Assembly: GCF_030272615.1 (NCBI RefSeq)
Contig: NC_081409.1
Coordinates: 473,614,573 to 473,678,572 of the forward strand
Length of the DNA stretch: 64,000 bases
Direction of reading: 5' to 3'
Origin: Cryptomeria japonica
Lineage: Eukaryota; Streptophyta; Pinopsida; Cupressales; Cupressaceae
The notes beneath the pieces are model-generated. The model did not search any database, was not told the origin of the DNA, and saw only the letters and a list, made by a program, of their open reading frames with translations. A program made the position numbers and the translations under genes. This document shows positions 11,553 to 22,323 of this stretch, in pieces (within the stretch, counting starts at the first letter, position 1; each line of letters opens with the position of its first letter).

Positions 11553-13773
11553 AGTAATGTGTAATTGTAGTCGGTCTTGTCATCCATTTGGGAAAATTGC
11601 ATTGAGTTTTCATTGTGTTTCTATGATTTGACGGTTGAGCCCAAGGATTTATGTTTTTCGTTCATTTTTTCTGTTATAGAGGGTGTTTTACATTTGTATG
11701 ATAAAGAATATTATTTGTGAACAAGGTTTGAAAATTTCTTTTGAGGATTACTGCATTTTGTCTTATTTGGTATCCCAAGTTTATTTGGGTGGCGAATCTA
11801 AAGTCTTTGCATCAATGCGTGTATTTTTTAAGATTTCTAATAATTCCTTGAAAGATTATGTCACCATGAGCAAAGATAAAAACACCAAAGGTTACATGAA
11901 GTTACATCTAGAAGAGAGATTGGAAGAACAGCTTTTTGGCACTCCGTAGAGGAGTGGGACAAGAATAAATGCGGGAAAAAACACTCCTCCCTCATCATGG
12001 AAGCCAAAGCATAAGAATGCAAGTAAGTCATATTTGAATCATGTTCCTGAAGTTCATACAACATCTTCTAAGAGTTTTGAGTCAGATAGCTTAGGATTTT
12101 TTGATTCCTTATTTAATAAACTTGATCAAGAATAAGTGCAACAATAGAATAAGGAAGCTACCCAGGTCCAATATTTAGAAAAGACAAGAGGACGGAGTAG
12201 AAGTAGAAGCCATCAAAGAGATAGTGTCATTGGTATGCCTCCTCCTCTTGGCATCACAATAGAATTTCCTTGTAATTATGAGACAGTTCAGGAATAAGGA
12301 AATGCTAACCTAATAGGTTTAGGTGATAGATTTGGATCTTAAATAACTTTGCCAAATCCTGAAGAGGTTTTTGGAGATATAGATACATTACGAAAGGAAC
12401 TCCAAGAACAAATGGAACTCAAAAAGAAAAGAGAAAAAGAGAAAGAATTTGAGGTTATTAGTGATGTGATTGAAAGAGGCACACTAATAAGACAATCAGC
12501 TACACTTAAGGCCTTATATCAAGAGAAATTAAAGCCTAATATTGAGGGTCATGTTGTAAGAGAAATCCTAGACAAGAAATTTGAACAAATTGTTAAAGAA
12601 AAGCCTAATAGCCTTGTTGATAATAAAAAATTAGTAGATCAAGTTAATCCTAAGCAAAATGTTCAACTTCCTAAGTCTGATCAAGAAAAAGGAAAACAAA
12701 AGGTCTCTAGTATTAAGATAAATGACCATAAATCTACAAATATCCTGGATCAAAATCAAGGATTATCCCTAGCTAATATAGAACAAGAAAAGGCAAGAAC
12801 AAAAAATGAAGCTCTTGCAAAAGAGTTAGAGAAGATAGAGATGAAAGTTGATATAGCAGAAAAGAAAAGGAAAATTAATTTCCTTAAGATATCAGTATTG
12901 AATATTGCTTCTTTTAATGTTGGTCCTGTTGGGTCTCAAATCAACAGATTGGATAGGTTCTAAGGAAATGCCAGTCCTTATGGTCAAACCCTCCAATTGA
13001 CTTGGCCAACATGTAGAGTGAACCTGTTTGGTTGCTTACTCTCTCACTTTAGGCTCTGCAGGACCTAGGCGGGTATACCTATTCACTGAATGCATCCAAT
13101 AAACAGTGCTTTTTATAGCAGATATGTTATCCTAATCTGATATCTCCTGATCTTGAAATGGCATGAGTTCCTTGAATGGAGATATAGCAGATGAGTTCAA
13201 GATTGTTGTTATGATAATTGTTTGTTTTATGTTTCTTAATTACTTCTATAGCTGTCAAAATGAAGAAATGATGAGGGTAATTTGTAATTTAGCCAGTGCC
13301 TTCTTCGTTAATTGGGTTGCAGAGTCATTACAATTTTCTTCAGGACTTATGGTGCGAATCTGCGAGACAGTTTTTAATTCATCCCTTATGAACCTGTCAG
13401 TTACTATTTCTGTTAAAACCAAATGAATGCTTGTATTATATGCTGATTGAGTGAATTTAACCCTACCCTTAAGGGACCAGTCAATTAAGCTTTGCAAGGA
13501 ACAATTACAATCCGCAAGCAAAACTTTTGTTGCAACATTATAACATAAAGCATAGATTTGATCTTAAGAACATGAATAACCTTATCTTTATCAGACAATA
13601 TCACAGATGATTGCCAAAAGAAAATGAAATAATCCACAACACACATGCAGGGAAACAATTGATCAAGATTTGTATTCCATTATAGTTCGTACACAGAAGA
13701 CTTACAGGCTGTCGTTCTTTCGCTCTTAATCCTATCTCATATCTCCCCTACATTACAAAAATCATTCTCATAT

Positions 13774-13783
13774 ATATATGAGG
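13774..13783 (-). promoter_or_regulatory. TATA box of unit S
   Basis: On the minus strand a CTCATATATATATGAG stretch lies about 50 bases after the stop of the second gene and about 850 bases before the LTR end at 12927. Same relative position as the TATA boxes at 10571 (B) and in both arms of P. The exact starting base within the TA run is uncertain. Confidence 0.45.
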
Positions 13784-13829
13784 ATGAAAGCTCTTCACGA
13801 AGAGACACGACCCTTTACAATATTAATCA

Positions 13830-15008
13830 TTAACTTTGGATATTTCTAAACTTAAGTAAAAAGAGATTTAAGAGCCCCAAATGATGAATGTAATCATCGT
13901 CTTTGAATGTTTTGATTCGAGGAGTTTGCTTCTTCAATTCATCCCCCAGCGACAGATACTTGAATATTATCTGGTTGACAGTAGGGGCCATATCCTTACT
14001 CCGATCAATCTCTGACAAGGCCCAATCCTTGACCCTGATGAGTTCTTTTCGCAGATCCTCCAAGGATATCACCTCTCCTTCCTTGTAGACGGAAGGCATT
14101 CCAATGGGTTTATCATCATCTAATTCTTTTAAGTCTCTCCTCAGCGTATCCTCGAGTTTGACATGATTGTCCATATACACGTTTCCCTCAGCCTTTTCCT
14201 CTGGTGACATGGTATCGACATTGCTCAGTACTTCCTGCAATCGTGCTCTTAACCGTTCATGCTCTGTTAGCGCTTTTATCATTCCATTGTAAACTATCCA
14301 ATATGGTTTGACCTGTAAGAGCATGGTGTTAAACCGATGTCCTATAATGTCGTTGACCAGTTTGTCCATCTTTTGTTGGACATTGTCTGTGCGTTTATTG
14401 GCCTTTTTTGCCTGATACTTCCAGTACACAGCATCAGAGACGTCATCCAAGCTGCGTCCTGCGGGGTATGAGGTGTATTCGTTGATAGGAGTCCCCGTCT
14501 CTAATTGCAATACCTTTGCCTGCAGCTTCTAATTTTCCTCCTTGGATTTTTCATATAGTCCCTTATATGTAACGTTCTCTCTGACCAAAAACTCTGTCTG
14601 GTCCAAGTTCAATCTTGCAACATCCAGGTTGAGCTTTGCAGTGACCCTAGGATCAGTCTTTCCAACCTGATGAACCATGAGATGCCCAAAGGTTTCTTCT
14701 ATATCCACAATGATAGGCCTCTTCCCCTTTGGATATAGTGCCCACTGTAGGAGAGCTTTCTTGTCTGGATCATATCCAGAGCCTAGGAACAGTTTGTCTA
14801 TCTCCTGGGGCAACACTTGTTGATTCAAATCTTGTTTTTTCAAGAAGCCATCAAATAAGAGTGCTGAATTGATATCCCAACCAGAGAAGATGATTACACC
14901 GGCCTCTTTTAATAATCTCCTCCCCTTTTCAGGAGTCATGTCTTTCATGAGGACATCAATTTCATCCTGTAATCTCTTCATCTGCTCCTCCTCTGGTCTT
15001 CCAGCCAT
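13830..15008 (-). pseudogene. Second gene of unit S, helical protein with one in-frame stop
   Basis: Unknown function. First ATG at 15008 (MAGRPEEEQMKRLQDEIDVL). About 390 codons with a single stop, TAA at 14526-14528, otherwise open to 13830. Residues 20-60 contain EAGVIIFSGWDINSALLFDG, which aligns with the EGVLILPEWDIVDAVALDAI block of the gene of element B at about 8950-9015. The remainder is rich in K, E, D and L with heptad-like spacing, probably helical, including the LRARLQEVLSNVDTMSPEEK stretch. It overlaps the 3' end of the first gene by 31 bases in another frame. In B the matching parts belong to one long gene, with an extra middle section of several hundred residues that S lacks, so the frame break in S probably marks a deletion joint. 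Confidence 0.6.
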
Positions 15009-15961
15009 GCTGATACCCACAACTGAACCGGCTTCTTCAGACCATTCTTATCATAAGACCTAATGCTGAACTCTTCTGGCCAGAAGTTAATTTCTTGTCC
15101 ACAATAGAGAAGAATATGCATTAACATGGAGTATAATGAAAAGTGAACATTCACAAGGTCTCCTTTCAATTTTTCCAGCCCATGATTCAAGGCATCTGCA
15201 ACATAAGTGGCAAAATCAAATGACCTAGGGTCTTTTGATTGTATATCAGCACATAGAACCATAACCCCAATATCCATGAGTGGATGAGCCTCTAGGCCTA
15301 GTACTTGGGCTGCAGCATAATACGTATACTTGAAATATGGATGGAAGTGGTTGACATCAAATGGCACCTTGTCATCTTTGCCAAACTGAACAAATGACCC
15401 ACCCACTTTTGGCCTGTGAACAGGTAGCCTCCAAGTCCTGTAGATATTTTCCAAACTAAAGAATTCCTGTGAAAGTTTCTTCATATCGATAGTCTCCTCT
15501 ACTTCCCAGTCCAAATCAAAAACCATATCAATAGTCTGCTTATTAATCACTACTAATGTGTTCCCTCTATAATCACATATGGTTTTGGTTCTTGGGTTGT
15601 AACAATCTACCAGGGCTTTCATTAATTCTACGTCCACAAACACATTTGGGACTACCAATTTGCCTAAGTTCTTCTTCCATAGATTATTTATGGGTTCAGG
15701 TGCATCCCTTCTTTTGTAGCCAAATAAAAATAGCTCATGCCCTCTTATCTCAGTCCAAATGTCTCCTAAATTTTCAAACCTGTCTTCTAATCCTTCTTCT
15801 TCACTTTTGATCTTTTTTGACCTTACACTAGACAATGGACACTGGTCTAATAAGTCCTGAGTCAGAGCTCTCCCTTCTTTCTTCTGTCTTTTGGGCTTCT
15901 CTTCAGGGTTCAACTCTTTTCCTTTCCTACTCTTTTTAGAAGAGGAAGATGAAGGTTCCAT
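14978..15961 (-). CDS. First gene of unit S, intact N-terminal core of the LTR-borne family
   Basis: Open for 327 codons from the ATG at 15961 (MEPSSSSSKKSRKGKELN). An upstream in-frame extension to 16030 has no ATG. The N-terminus is Ser/Lys-rich and basic (KKSRKGKELN, KPKRQKKEGR), compatible with nuclear entry. The core NLGKLVVPNVFVDVELMKAL, a CYNP motif and an RGNTLVVINKQTIDMVFDLD strand follow, then a hydrophobic helical half (YFKYTYYAAAQVLGLEAHPL; VHFSLYSMLMHILLYCG) ending at KPVQLW. No catalytic motif is recognised. It is the best-preserved member in the window and has no internal stop. Homologous blocks occur at 5523-6430 and, more distantly, in both arms of P. Whether it is expressed is unknown. 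Confidence 0.6.
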   Translation of the reverse strand: MEPSSSSSKKSRKGKELNPEEKPKRQKKEGRALTQDLLDQCPLSSVRSKKIKSEEEGLEDRFENLGDIWTEIRGHELFLFGYKRRDAPEPINNLWKKNLGKLVVPNVFVDVELMKALVDCYNPRTKTICDYRGNTLVVINKQTIDMVFDLDWEVEETIDMKKLSQEFFSLENIYRTWRLPVHRPKVGGSFVQFGKDDKVPFDVNHFHPYFKYTYYAAAQVLGLEAHPLMDIGVMVLCADIQSKDPRSFDFATYVADALNHGLEKLKGDLVNVHFSLYSMLMHILLYCGQEINFWPEEFSIRSYDKNGLKKPVQLWVSAWLEDQRRSR

Positions 15962-16249
15962 AGTCACAGTAAAATAAGAGAGACAACACTTACTTGGTGA
16001 ATGCTCAACTTCTCTGGTTATCGCTTGCAAGTTTCTGCAGGTTCTTCGCAGCTTTCAATCTTTTAGCATCGATCTGATTCTTACAAAAATTCACTCAGTT
16101 CAACTATAATCGAATGGGCAACTTGTGCATAGTTAATGTTCTGCATCTACAATGGCTACTCAAGTGTTTAAACTTAATTGCAGATGTGACACTTTTCAAT
16201 TGGGCCTTTAACTCTTTCGTGGGAAGTACAGTTCGCTCAAAGTGCACAC

Positions 16250-16800
16250 ATTTCAAGTCATTGATGAAACCCTTGTCTTCGATCGAGTGTTTAAACCTTC
16301 CATCGAAAGCTCATTTTCTTCGATACAATTGTTTCGGTGAACAGCTCATGTCGAGAGGCCGCTTTTAAGACTTCATCGAAATCACTCTTTCATCGAAAGA
16401 CCCCTTTTTCGATAAGTCGCTCGCAAGTTTCATCGATGTCATACTTTCGATGAGTTTCTTTCTTCGGTGTAGGCTTATGCGTGTTCATCGATATCCTTCT
16501 TTATCGATGAAACAGCCTTACTTTTGTTCGACACTACGTTCATCGATGAAAACTTGCATTTTGATGAATGCCTTTTGAGTTTCTTCGGTAATGACATTCC
16601 TTCGAAATCACCCTTTTGCCTTTATCGCTTTTTGCTTTTACCTTTTCGATGAAACTTGGAGTATCGATGAGCGGTTTCCTGCGTTCATCGAAGGTAACTT
16701 TTTGCCGAAATACCTTTGCTTAGTGCTTTATATGCCCTGTGTCGATGAAAACACTCTTTCGATGAAACTTCCTCTGCAGTGCTCGATACAGTTTACTGGC
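16250..16800. repeat. Dense array of TCGATGAA / TTCATCGA sites
   Basis: About twenty copies of a TCGATGAAA-type half-site occur in both orientations within 550 bases. Some are joined into the perfect palindrome TTCATCGATGAA (16540-16551), others are single or end-variant (for example 16299, 16373, 16389, 16429, 16446, 16483, 16501, 16640, 16662, 16684, 16742, 16758). The array lies 290 bases upstream of the ATG of the first gene of unit S, in what would be U3. It has many more CpG dinucleotides than its AT-rich surroundings. It could be a regulatory or protein-binding array; this is inference from form and place. Confidence 0.75.
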
Positions 16801-16841
16801 CGAAATATCCATTAGTCTTCATGCTTATGGAAACATACATT

Positions 16842-16870
16842 ATTATTTTTTTTTATTTTTTTTTTCAAAA
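16842..16870. repeat. T-rich low-complexity tract at the edge of unit S
   Basis: A T-rich run ending TTTTTTTTTTTTCAAAAA, 13 bases inside the right boundary of unit S. On the sense strand of S it is an A-rich stretch at the start, not the end, so it does not support a LINE-type poly(A) tail. Confidence 0.6.
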
Positions 16871-18932
16871 ATAGTGCTCAACAGGTCCATCTAATGCGCA
16901 AATTGTCTCTAGTTCGGTCCCCGCAACACAACAAAATGCTACTACAAATACTCTTGCCCAAAGTGTTCAAAATACCCAAACTACCAGAGTTGCAGTCACT
17001 AGGTAGGGAGGTCAAGTAGCCACTCACAACACAAGTCAATCCCAAGCTTCTAAGGTACATGTTGGAGTTACAACAGGAACTAATACTAGAACTGGTATTG
17101 GATCTAATGTTGGTGGACAATTTCAAAGGAGACCTATCCATTTGGAAAGGTATAGACAATTATGTTTTGATGGGATTCCAGGTTGTCCTAACACAGTCCC
17201 AAATCATTTGAGGGACAAGATTAGCAAATTTCTAGGGAATAATGCATCACAGGAGAAGAACATCTAAGAGATTTTCCTTATAAATTGAATGATTATAATG
17301 TAGAGCATGAGGATGTTTTCATGAAATTGTTTATACAATCTCTAATAGAGGATGTTGGGGATTGGTACAGAGGGTTACCTACTGAGAGCATTATCACTTG
17401 GGAAGAATTTGAAAGATGCTTCAAAGAATAATATGGTGACAAAACAAATGCTAGTTTTATGTTGAATGAATTCAACAATATAAAGAAGTTACCAAATGAG
17501 GTTTTGACTAATTTTAACATCAGGTTTCAAAAGGCTATGCACAAATTATTTCAGGTTCTAAGATTAGATGACAATGTTTTTCTAACAACTTATGTAAATA
17601 CATTTGATTCAAAAATAGCATATCTCCTTAGAGATAAGGATCCTTAGAACTTGAGAGATGCATTTAGGATGGCTATAAACATTGAAATCAATAGAAGAGC
17701 TTTTGGTAAGCTCGGAAGAAGAGAGGATCCTAGATTCTTCAAAAATGCAAAAGATAAAGTGGAGAAACCTTTAGGCAATGGGACAAGGTACTTAGTACCT
17801 TGAAATATCTCAAGTTAACTGTTGCAAAAAATGACAAAGGTACTGCACCAGAGAAGCAACAATTTAATAAATTTAACAGACCCCTGAGATTACAAGACTA
17901 TCCATACAATACAAATTGGAAGGATGGTAAGCCAGTTCAATAGCAACAAAAGAACAAACAAGAGCAGTAGACTCATGATCCATTGCAGAAACACATAGTG
18001 AATGTAGTTGAAGATACACCTTGGTGTATTGCATGCCAGTCACCCCATTCACTTGAGTATTATGCAATTGCACAATTTATTATTGCCAAAGAAGAAATAC
18101 AAGAAGAAAAAGAAGAATAATCATTTGAGGATAGCAACATTGATTGTCTCATGACCACTTCCTATCTTGGGGGAGCAAAATATTCTTTTGATATTAAAAC
18201 TCAGGGACTAGATGTGGATCACCAAAGGCAAAGAAGTGAATCATATCATCAAAAAGTTTTTTCTAATGCAAATCTTGGTGTAGATGATCAAGTGTGTAAT
18301 GTTGAACAAGGATAGGATACAATATCCTTGAGAAGACCTTTTGATGAGGAGATTGCCAAAATAACAGTTGTCATGGTGGCTCAAGTTAAAAGTAATTACC
18401 AGTTAAGAAATAGAACAATCGGTGAAGATCAAGGCAAGCCTTCTAGTCTATTCATCAAAGAACTAAAAGGTAAAGGCAAGGAGGTAAAAGAAGATAAATC
18501 AAAGGATATAGTCAAAATCAAGGAGGTCAAGAAAAAGGAATGGGCTAACAAAGATGAGATTTTAAAGCCTAAAGAGGAAGTTGCTTCACCCAAGGTGAAG
18601 AGAAAAGCAATTGAAAAGTATACTACACCTGTTGGAGAGGACTTGAAGCAGAAAAAAAGTATTGAAAGCAACAAGCTGAAGAAGAATGAATAAAAACCAG
18701 GTATGTCTCTTGAATTGCTAGATTACATACCTGTTGATATGTTGTAGTTGCTTTCTCAAATTACAGTTAAGGTTCCTTTACAAGAAACGTTAAGAATAAA
18801 TGAACATGCGGAGAAATCCTTGGCTTGGGTCAAGGATGTTTCCTCTTCTATCAAAATTGAACATAAGAGTGATATTCTTATTGTAAAGGAACAAGGGAAC
18901 AAAGATGAGAAAAAGGAAAAAGAATTCAGGGA

Positions 18933-19811
18933 ATGGTTTCACAAATTCCTCAAATTTATCTTGAAGATATAGTAGATGATTGTCCTAGAAATGTGGGTCC
19001 CTTTTTATTAAGTGTTATCATAAATGGGGGCCTATTGAAGAATTGCATGATTGATTCTGGAGCCTCAAGCAATGTCATGCCAGTGAGAATTATGGAAGCC
19101 ATGGATTTAAATATTGATACCACTCTGGGAAGATGTTGTGCTATGGATTCAAGAGAGGTACCTATGATAGGCACTATAAGGGCACTGCCTTATAATCTTG
19201 CAACCTTCCCTAGGAAGGACTTAACCATGAGTTTTTTAGTTGTAGACATCCCACCTCATTATAGGATGTTATTTTCAAGAAAGTGGAGTGCTTCTATGGG
19301 TGGAAGTTTGCAGTGTGATTTATCTTATGCAACCTTTTGCATTCATGGTGAGAATGTAAACATTGAGAGAGAGTCAAGGGTGCCATATATGGTGGTGCAT
19401 GAATAGGACTCTGATGAGGACATGACATGTTTTGTAGACATTGACATCAATGCATTCAAAATTCAAGATTCCTCAAGAGAAGAAAAGGAACAACCTACAC
19501 CATTGGATAAGGAGGTAGAAAACTCATCAAATGATGAAAGCCTTTGGACAATGTATTTTGATGGAGCTATTTCAAAGGAAGGTTTAGGTGCAATGGTATT
19601 GTTTATCTCACCCCATGGAAAAAATTTCAAATTTTCTTTTACTATGTCTTTTGCATGTATAAATAATGTGGCAGAGTATGAAGCATTACTTTTAAGATTG
19701 AGATTAACAGAAAAGCATGGGATAAAGAGTCTCAAAGTCATTGGAGATTTGGAATTGGTCATATCCCAAATAAGGTCAATGTATGCATCAAAAAACAAAA
19801 GATTAAAATAG
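18933..19811 (+). pseudogene. Protease and archaeal-type RNase H of element B
   Basis: Retropepsin-like protease first: the active-site block NCMIDSGASSNVMP (19043-19085, catalytic Asp present), a hydrophobic strand FLVVDIPPHYRMLFSRKW, and an end at a stop at 19404. Next comes an RNase H of the archaeal/type-I plant Tat kind: WTMYFDGAISKEGLGAMVLF (19543-19600), then NNVAEYEALLLRLRL and IGDLELVISQI. A stop follows at 19809, and further in-frame sequence (MADLPANIVL) reaches about 20040. The order protease, RNase H without an intervening RT is the same as in element C (33780-34631). The RT, main RNase H and integrase expected next are missing: the sequence jumps into the LTR end at 20043. Confidence 0.8.
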
Positions 19812-20042
19812 TATAGGAATGTTGTATGGGATGAAATTGAGAACTTTGATGCATTTCGTATTGATTAGAAATAAAGAAGCAATAATAGGATGGCAGATTT
19901 ACCGGCTAATATTGTGTTAAGGCTAGAAGATATAACTTTTGCTGGAATCTCAAAATTTGAAGCTCAAACTAGACCATCAGTCCCTGAAAACATTGAAAGT
20001 TGGCAAGTTTTCAATGATGATGATGATATTTTAATATTCCTA

Positions 20043-20186
20043 CAAAGTGTAGAAGGATCTGTTGAATCCTTGTCAGTTGGTCCAAGTTATAAAGGATATT
20101 GTAGTTGGAGTTGGCTTCTCCATAGATATTTGAAGAATCACCTTGGTTTTTTCCTTTTGCAGTGTAAACACTTTGGGGAACCAACA
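20043..20186 (+). repeat. Remnant of the 3' LTR of element B
   Basis: From CAAAGTGTAGAAGGATCT to GGAACCAACA it matches 11414-11531, the end of the 5' LTR, apart from a short length difference in the middle. It is followed by the duplication AAGTC. Upstream of 20043 the sequence is pol-derived, so a deletion removed RT, RNase H, integrase and nearly all of the 3' LTR. Confidence 0.75.
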
Positions 20187-20213
20187 AAGTCTTTGATAAA
20201 ATTTGGATATACT
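20187..20213 (-). other. 27-base relict of element C between two insertions
   Basis: Bounded on the left by the target duplication of B (AAGTC) and on the right by that of F (ATACT). On the minus strand it encodes the YPNFIKDF-type segment that lies between RT and RNase H in Tat-like pol, the piece missing between 32296 and 4247. Confidence 0.7.
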
Positions 20214-21170
20214 TGCTGGCAACAATAACGAAAGAAAACTAAGACGGGGGGGTTGAATCAATTTTCATCGGATTAATAAAATTAACCACAAATACAAATC
20301 TAGTAAACTGCAGCAGCAACAAAGATAATAAAATTGATAGTACAACACACAACACCAATATTTTAACTTGGAAAACCCAATTGAGTGAAAAACCACGGTG
20401 AGATCCTACCCACAATAAGATGATACTCTGCAGTAGTATGTGAAAATAATTATAATGGGGAATACACCAGCATTCAAAAACATTTCCTAGAGCTCACTAC
20501 TCAATATAAAATAACCCAAAAGGCTACAACCCTTAGGCAATTCTCACTCACTCACAACAAGATTCGGACTACAATCCAGAAGGAATGAACTGCAATAATA
20601 GCATCTGCTAATGCCTGATGACAGTTCCGGTTAATCACATTTCTCTGCTCTACACCGATCTCTGCTCAATACACAACACCAAAAGATGAATCCATTTGTT
20701 TGCACATACACCACTCTTTGATAATGTAGACACAACCTCGATACCTAGATTACATGACTATATCGCCTATTTTTACAATTCATCAACCTTGACTACAAGG
20801 TTGCCCAAACCCTCAACTCGCAATTACAAAACTACATCACATAATACAAAGATCGACCACCAGACCAATATAATGATATGAATGATATAACATGGACCTA
20901 AATCAAATGCTCAGACATGCAACACCATCGTAAATCATGCCAAGATCCATCGCAACACACTACACCACCAAGAATACCGCATAACACGAAGAACATCACT
21001 GGTTCAGCAAAGTTGCCAAAAACTAGCACAACGATCAATGTGGATCATCAAAACAAATAGGACACAATTTGGAAATACCAGCAAGAACATTATAATCATC
21101 TACAATAGTTGCACCAATACCACTTATCAAATCTTCATCGATCAACATCAAAAACTCAAGAACACTTAAA
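20214..21170 (-). repeat. Copia F 3' LTR, distal part
   Basis: Aligns with 30960-31915 of the 5' LTR (G-run after the start, then matching lines such as ACATGACTATATC and TTCATCGATCAACATC). It is cut at 21170 by element D; the rest of the LTR resumes at 26059. Confidence 0.85.
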
Positions 21171-21176
21171 TAGTAG

Positions 21177-22321
21177 TTCTCGTGCCTGTGAAGTGTGATA
21201 CCTGTAGCTGCAACACAAAACACTCAATAGATCATTACAAGCATGGTTAGCAAATAATAAGCAAACAAATATGAACCATGACAAAGCGACCTATCGCCTC
21301 CTAAGAGATGCGAGTATGGATTTCCTCTCAGATCTGGATAAGCAATCCCAATGACTTGACTACACCTAGATGGAGGATTTGAAATGATAATGATATGCAA
21401 AGATGAGATTGATTATGCTAGATTGATCCAAGAGACTAATTAAGCTAATGATATGCATGATTAAGCTAGAAAAGAGATTGATTAAGCTACATGATTCAAT
21501 AATTATGCTAAAAAATGATCACATTAAACTAGATCTAAAATGCAATTGCCTATAATAACAATGCTCAAATGATATGCTAAAATGGATATGCCTATAGTAA
21601 CAATGTATAATATGAAAATGAGATTATTGCTCCAAAATGGGGGATATTTATAGGACTTCCAAGGCCAGAGGTGAGGTGGCAGGAATCAACGGTCAAGATT
21701 GAGTCTGAAGATATCAAGGGTGAAATTGGAGGAGGTTGGAGAAGAGGTTGGAGGAAGAGACACTTGTCATCTTTGTGGTGACAAGTGTCAAGGAGCTTTT
21801 CTCATAAAAGGACAAGTGTCCAAGAGAAGAGACATGCGGCCAAAGTGCCATGTGTCTCAAGAAGAAAATATCCACACCATAGGAGGTTAGGATAAGGAGG
21901 TTAGGATGTGCAAGATAGGATATGGTTAGGCAAACCCAAGGTTAGGTGGAATGAGTTAGGTTAGAGGGATGGTTAGGCTAGGTGGTTAGAAGTTAGGAGG
22001 CATGTGGATAATTTGAATTTAAAAATTCAAATAATAGGAAAAGACTAATTAATTCTCAACAACTCATAAATTGATTTGTTTTAATTAATTAGAGGATTAG
22101 AAGAATTGATTAAAGTGAGTTGATTAAAGTGAGGGGAGGATTAATTAATCAAAGGGGACTATTGAAATGAACCTATTAAATAAATCCTTAGATTTATTAA
22201 TAAGTAGATGAAAGGGAGAATTTAATCAAATTGCCTAATGAATTCAATTAAATTAGGAAGGGGGATTAATTAAATAATTGCTTATTTAATTAATTATCTT
22301 AAGACCATTTTTAGGTGTATA
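21177..22321 (-). repeat. 3' LTR of element D
   Basis: In sense orientation it begins (TG)TATACACCTAAAAATGG after a purine-rich tract (complement of 22324-22345) and runs about 1.15 kb to 21177. Its first 190 bases (22131-22321) are nearly identical to 25867-26058. It carries no gene, unlike the LTRs of B and S. The plus-strand frame at 21699-21890 is spurious. Confidence 0.75.
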
Positions 22322-22323
22322 CA

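Larger units (their letters stand above)
12927..16883 (-). mobile_element. Unit S: 4-kb TG...CA insertion carrying LTR-borne genes (likely a solo giant LTR)
   Basis: The ends are TGTTGGGTCTC at 12927 and GCTCAACA at 16883, flanked by a perfect 5-base duplication GGTCC (12922-12926 and 16884-16888), and gag of B continues on both sides. On its own sense (minus) strand it starts TGTTGAGCAC and ends GACCCAACA, like the CCAACA LTR ends of elements B and C. No direct repeat of its ends exists inside it, so there is no LTR pair. The simplest reading is a solo LTR of an element related to B. In sense order it holds an A-rich start, the palindrome array (16800-16250), two genes (15961-13830), a TATA box (about 13775) and about 850 bases to the end. 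A DNA transposon with 7-base inverted ends is less likely because of the duplication length and the TG/CA ends. Confidence 0.65.
11867..18693 (+). pseudogene. Tat-like gag of element B, interrupted by unit S
   Basis: Gag begins about 11867 (MSKDKNTKGYMKLHLEERLE) and continues through an SR-rich stretch (12180-12220) and a long charged coiled-coil-like part (12349-12926, many K/E). It is split by the 12927-16883 insertion and resumes at 16889. There a GIPGCPNTVPNHLRDKISKF block (17170-17240) and the retrotransposon gag domain follow (WYRGLPTESIITWEEFERCF, then LNEFNNIKK, near 17355-17490). It ends in a lysine-rich tail (18328-18693). Frameshifts and several stops are present. No CCHC zinc knuckle is evident, as in many Tat-type gags. 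It would form the virus-like particle. Confidence 0.75.

Noticed and set aside
16842-16870. Poly(A) tail of a LINE at the edge of S
   Set aside because: The A-run is at the 5' end of the sense strand, and no LINE reverse transcriptase or endonuclease is present.
12927-16883. Unit S as a DNA transposon with TGTTGRG inverted ends
   Set aside because: Inverted similarity is only about 7 bases, the duplication is 5 bases and the ends are TG/CA. No transposase is present. LTR origin fits better, though not proven.
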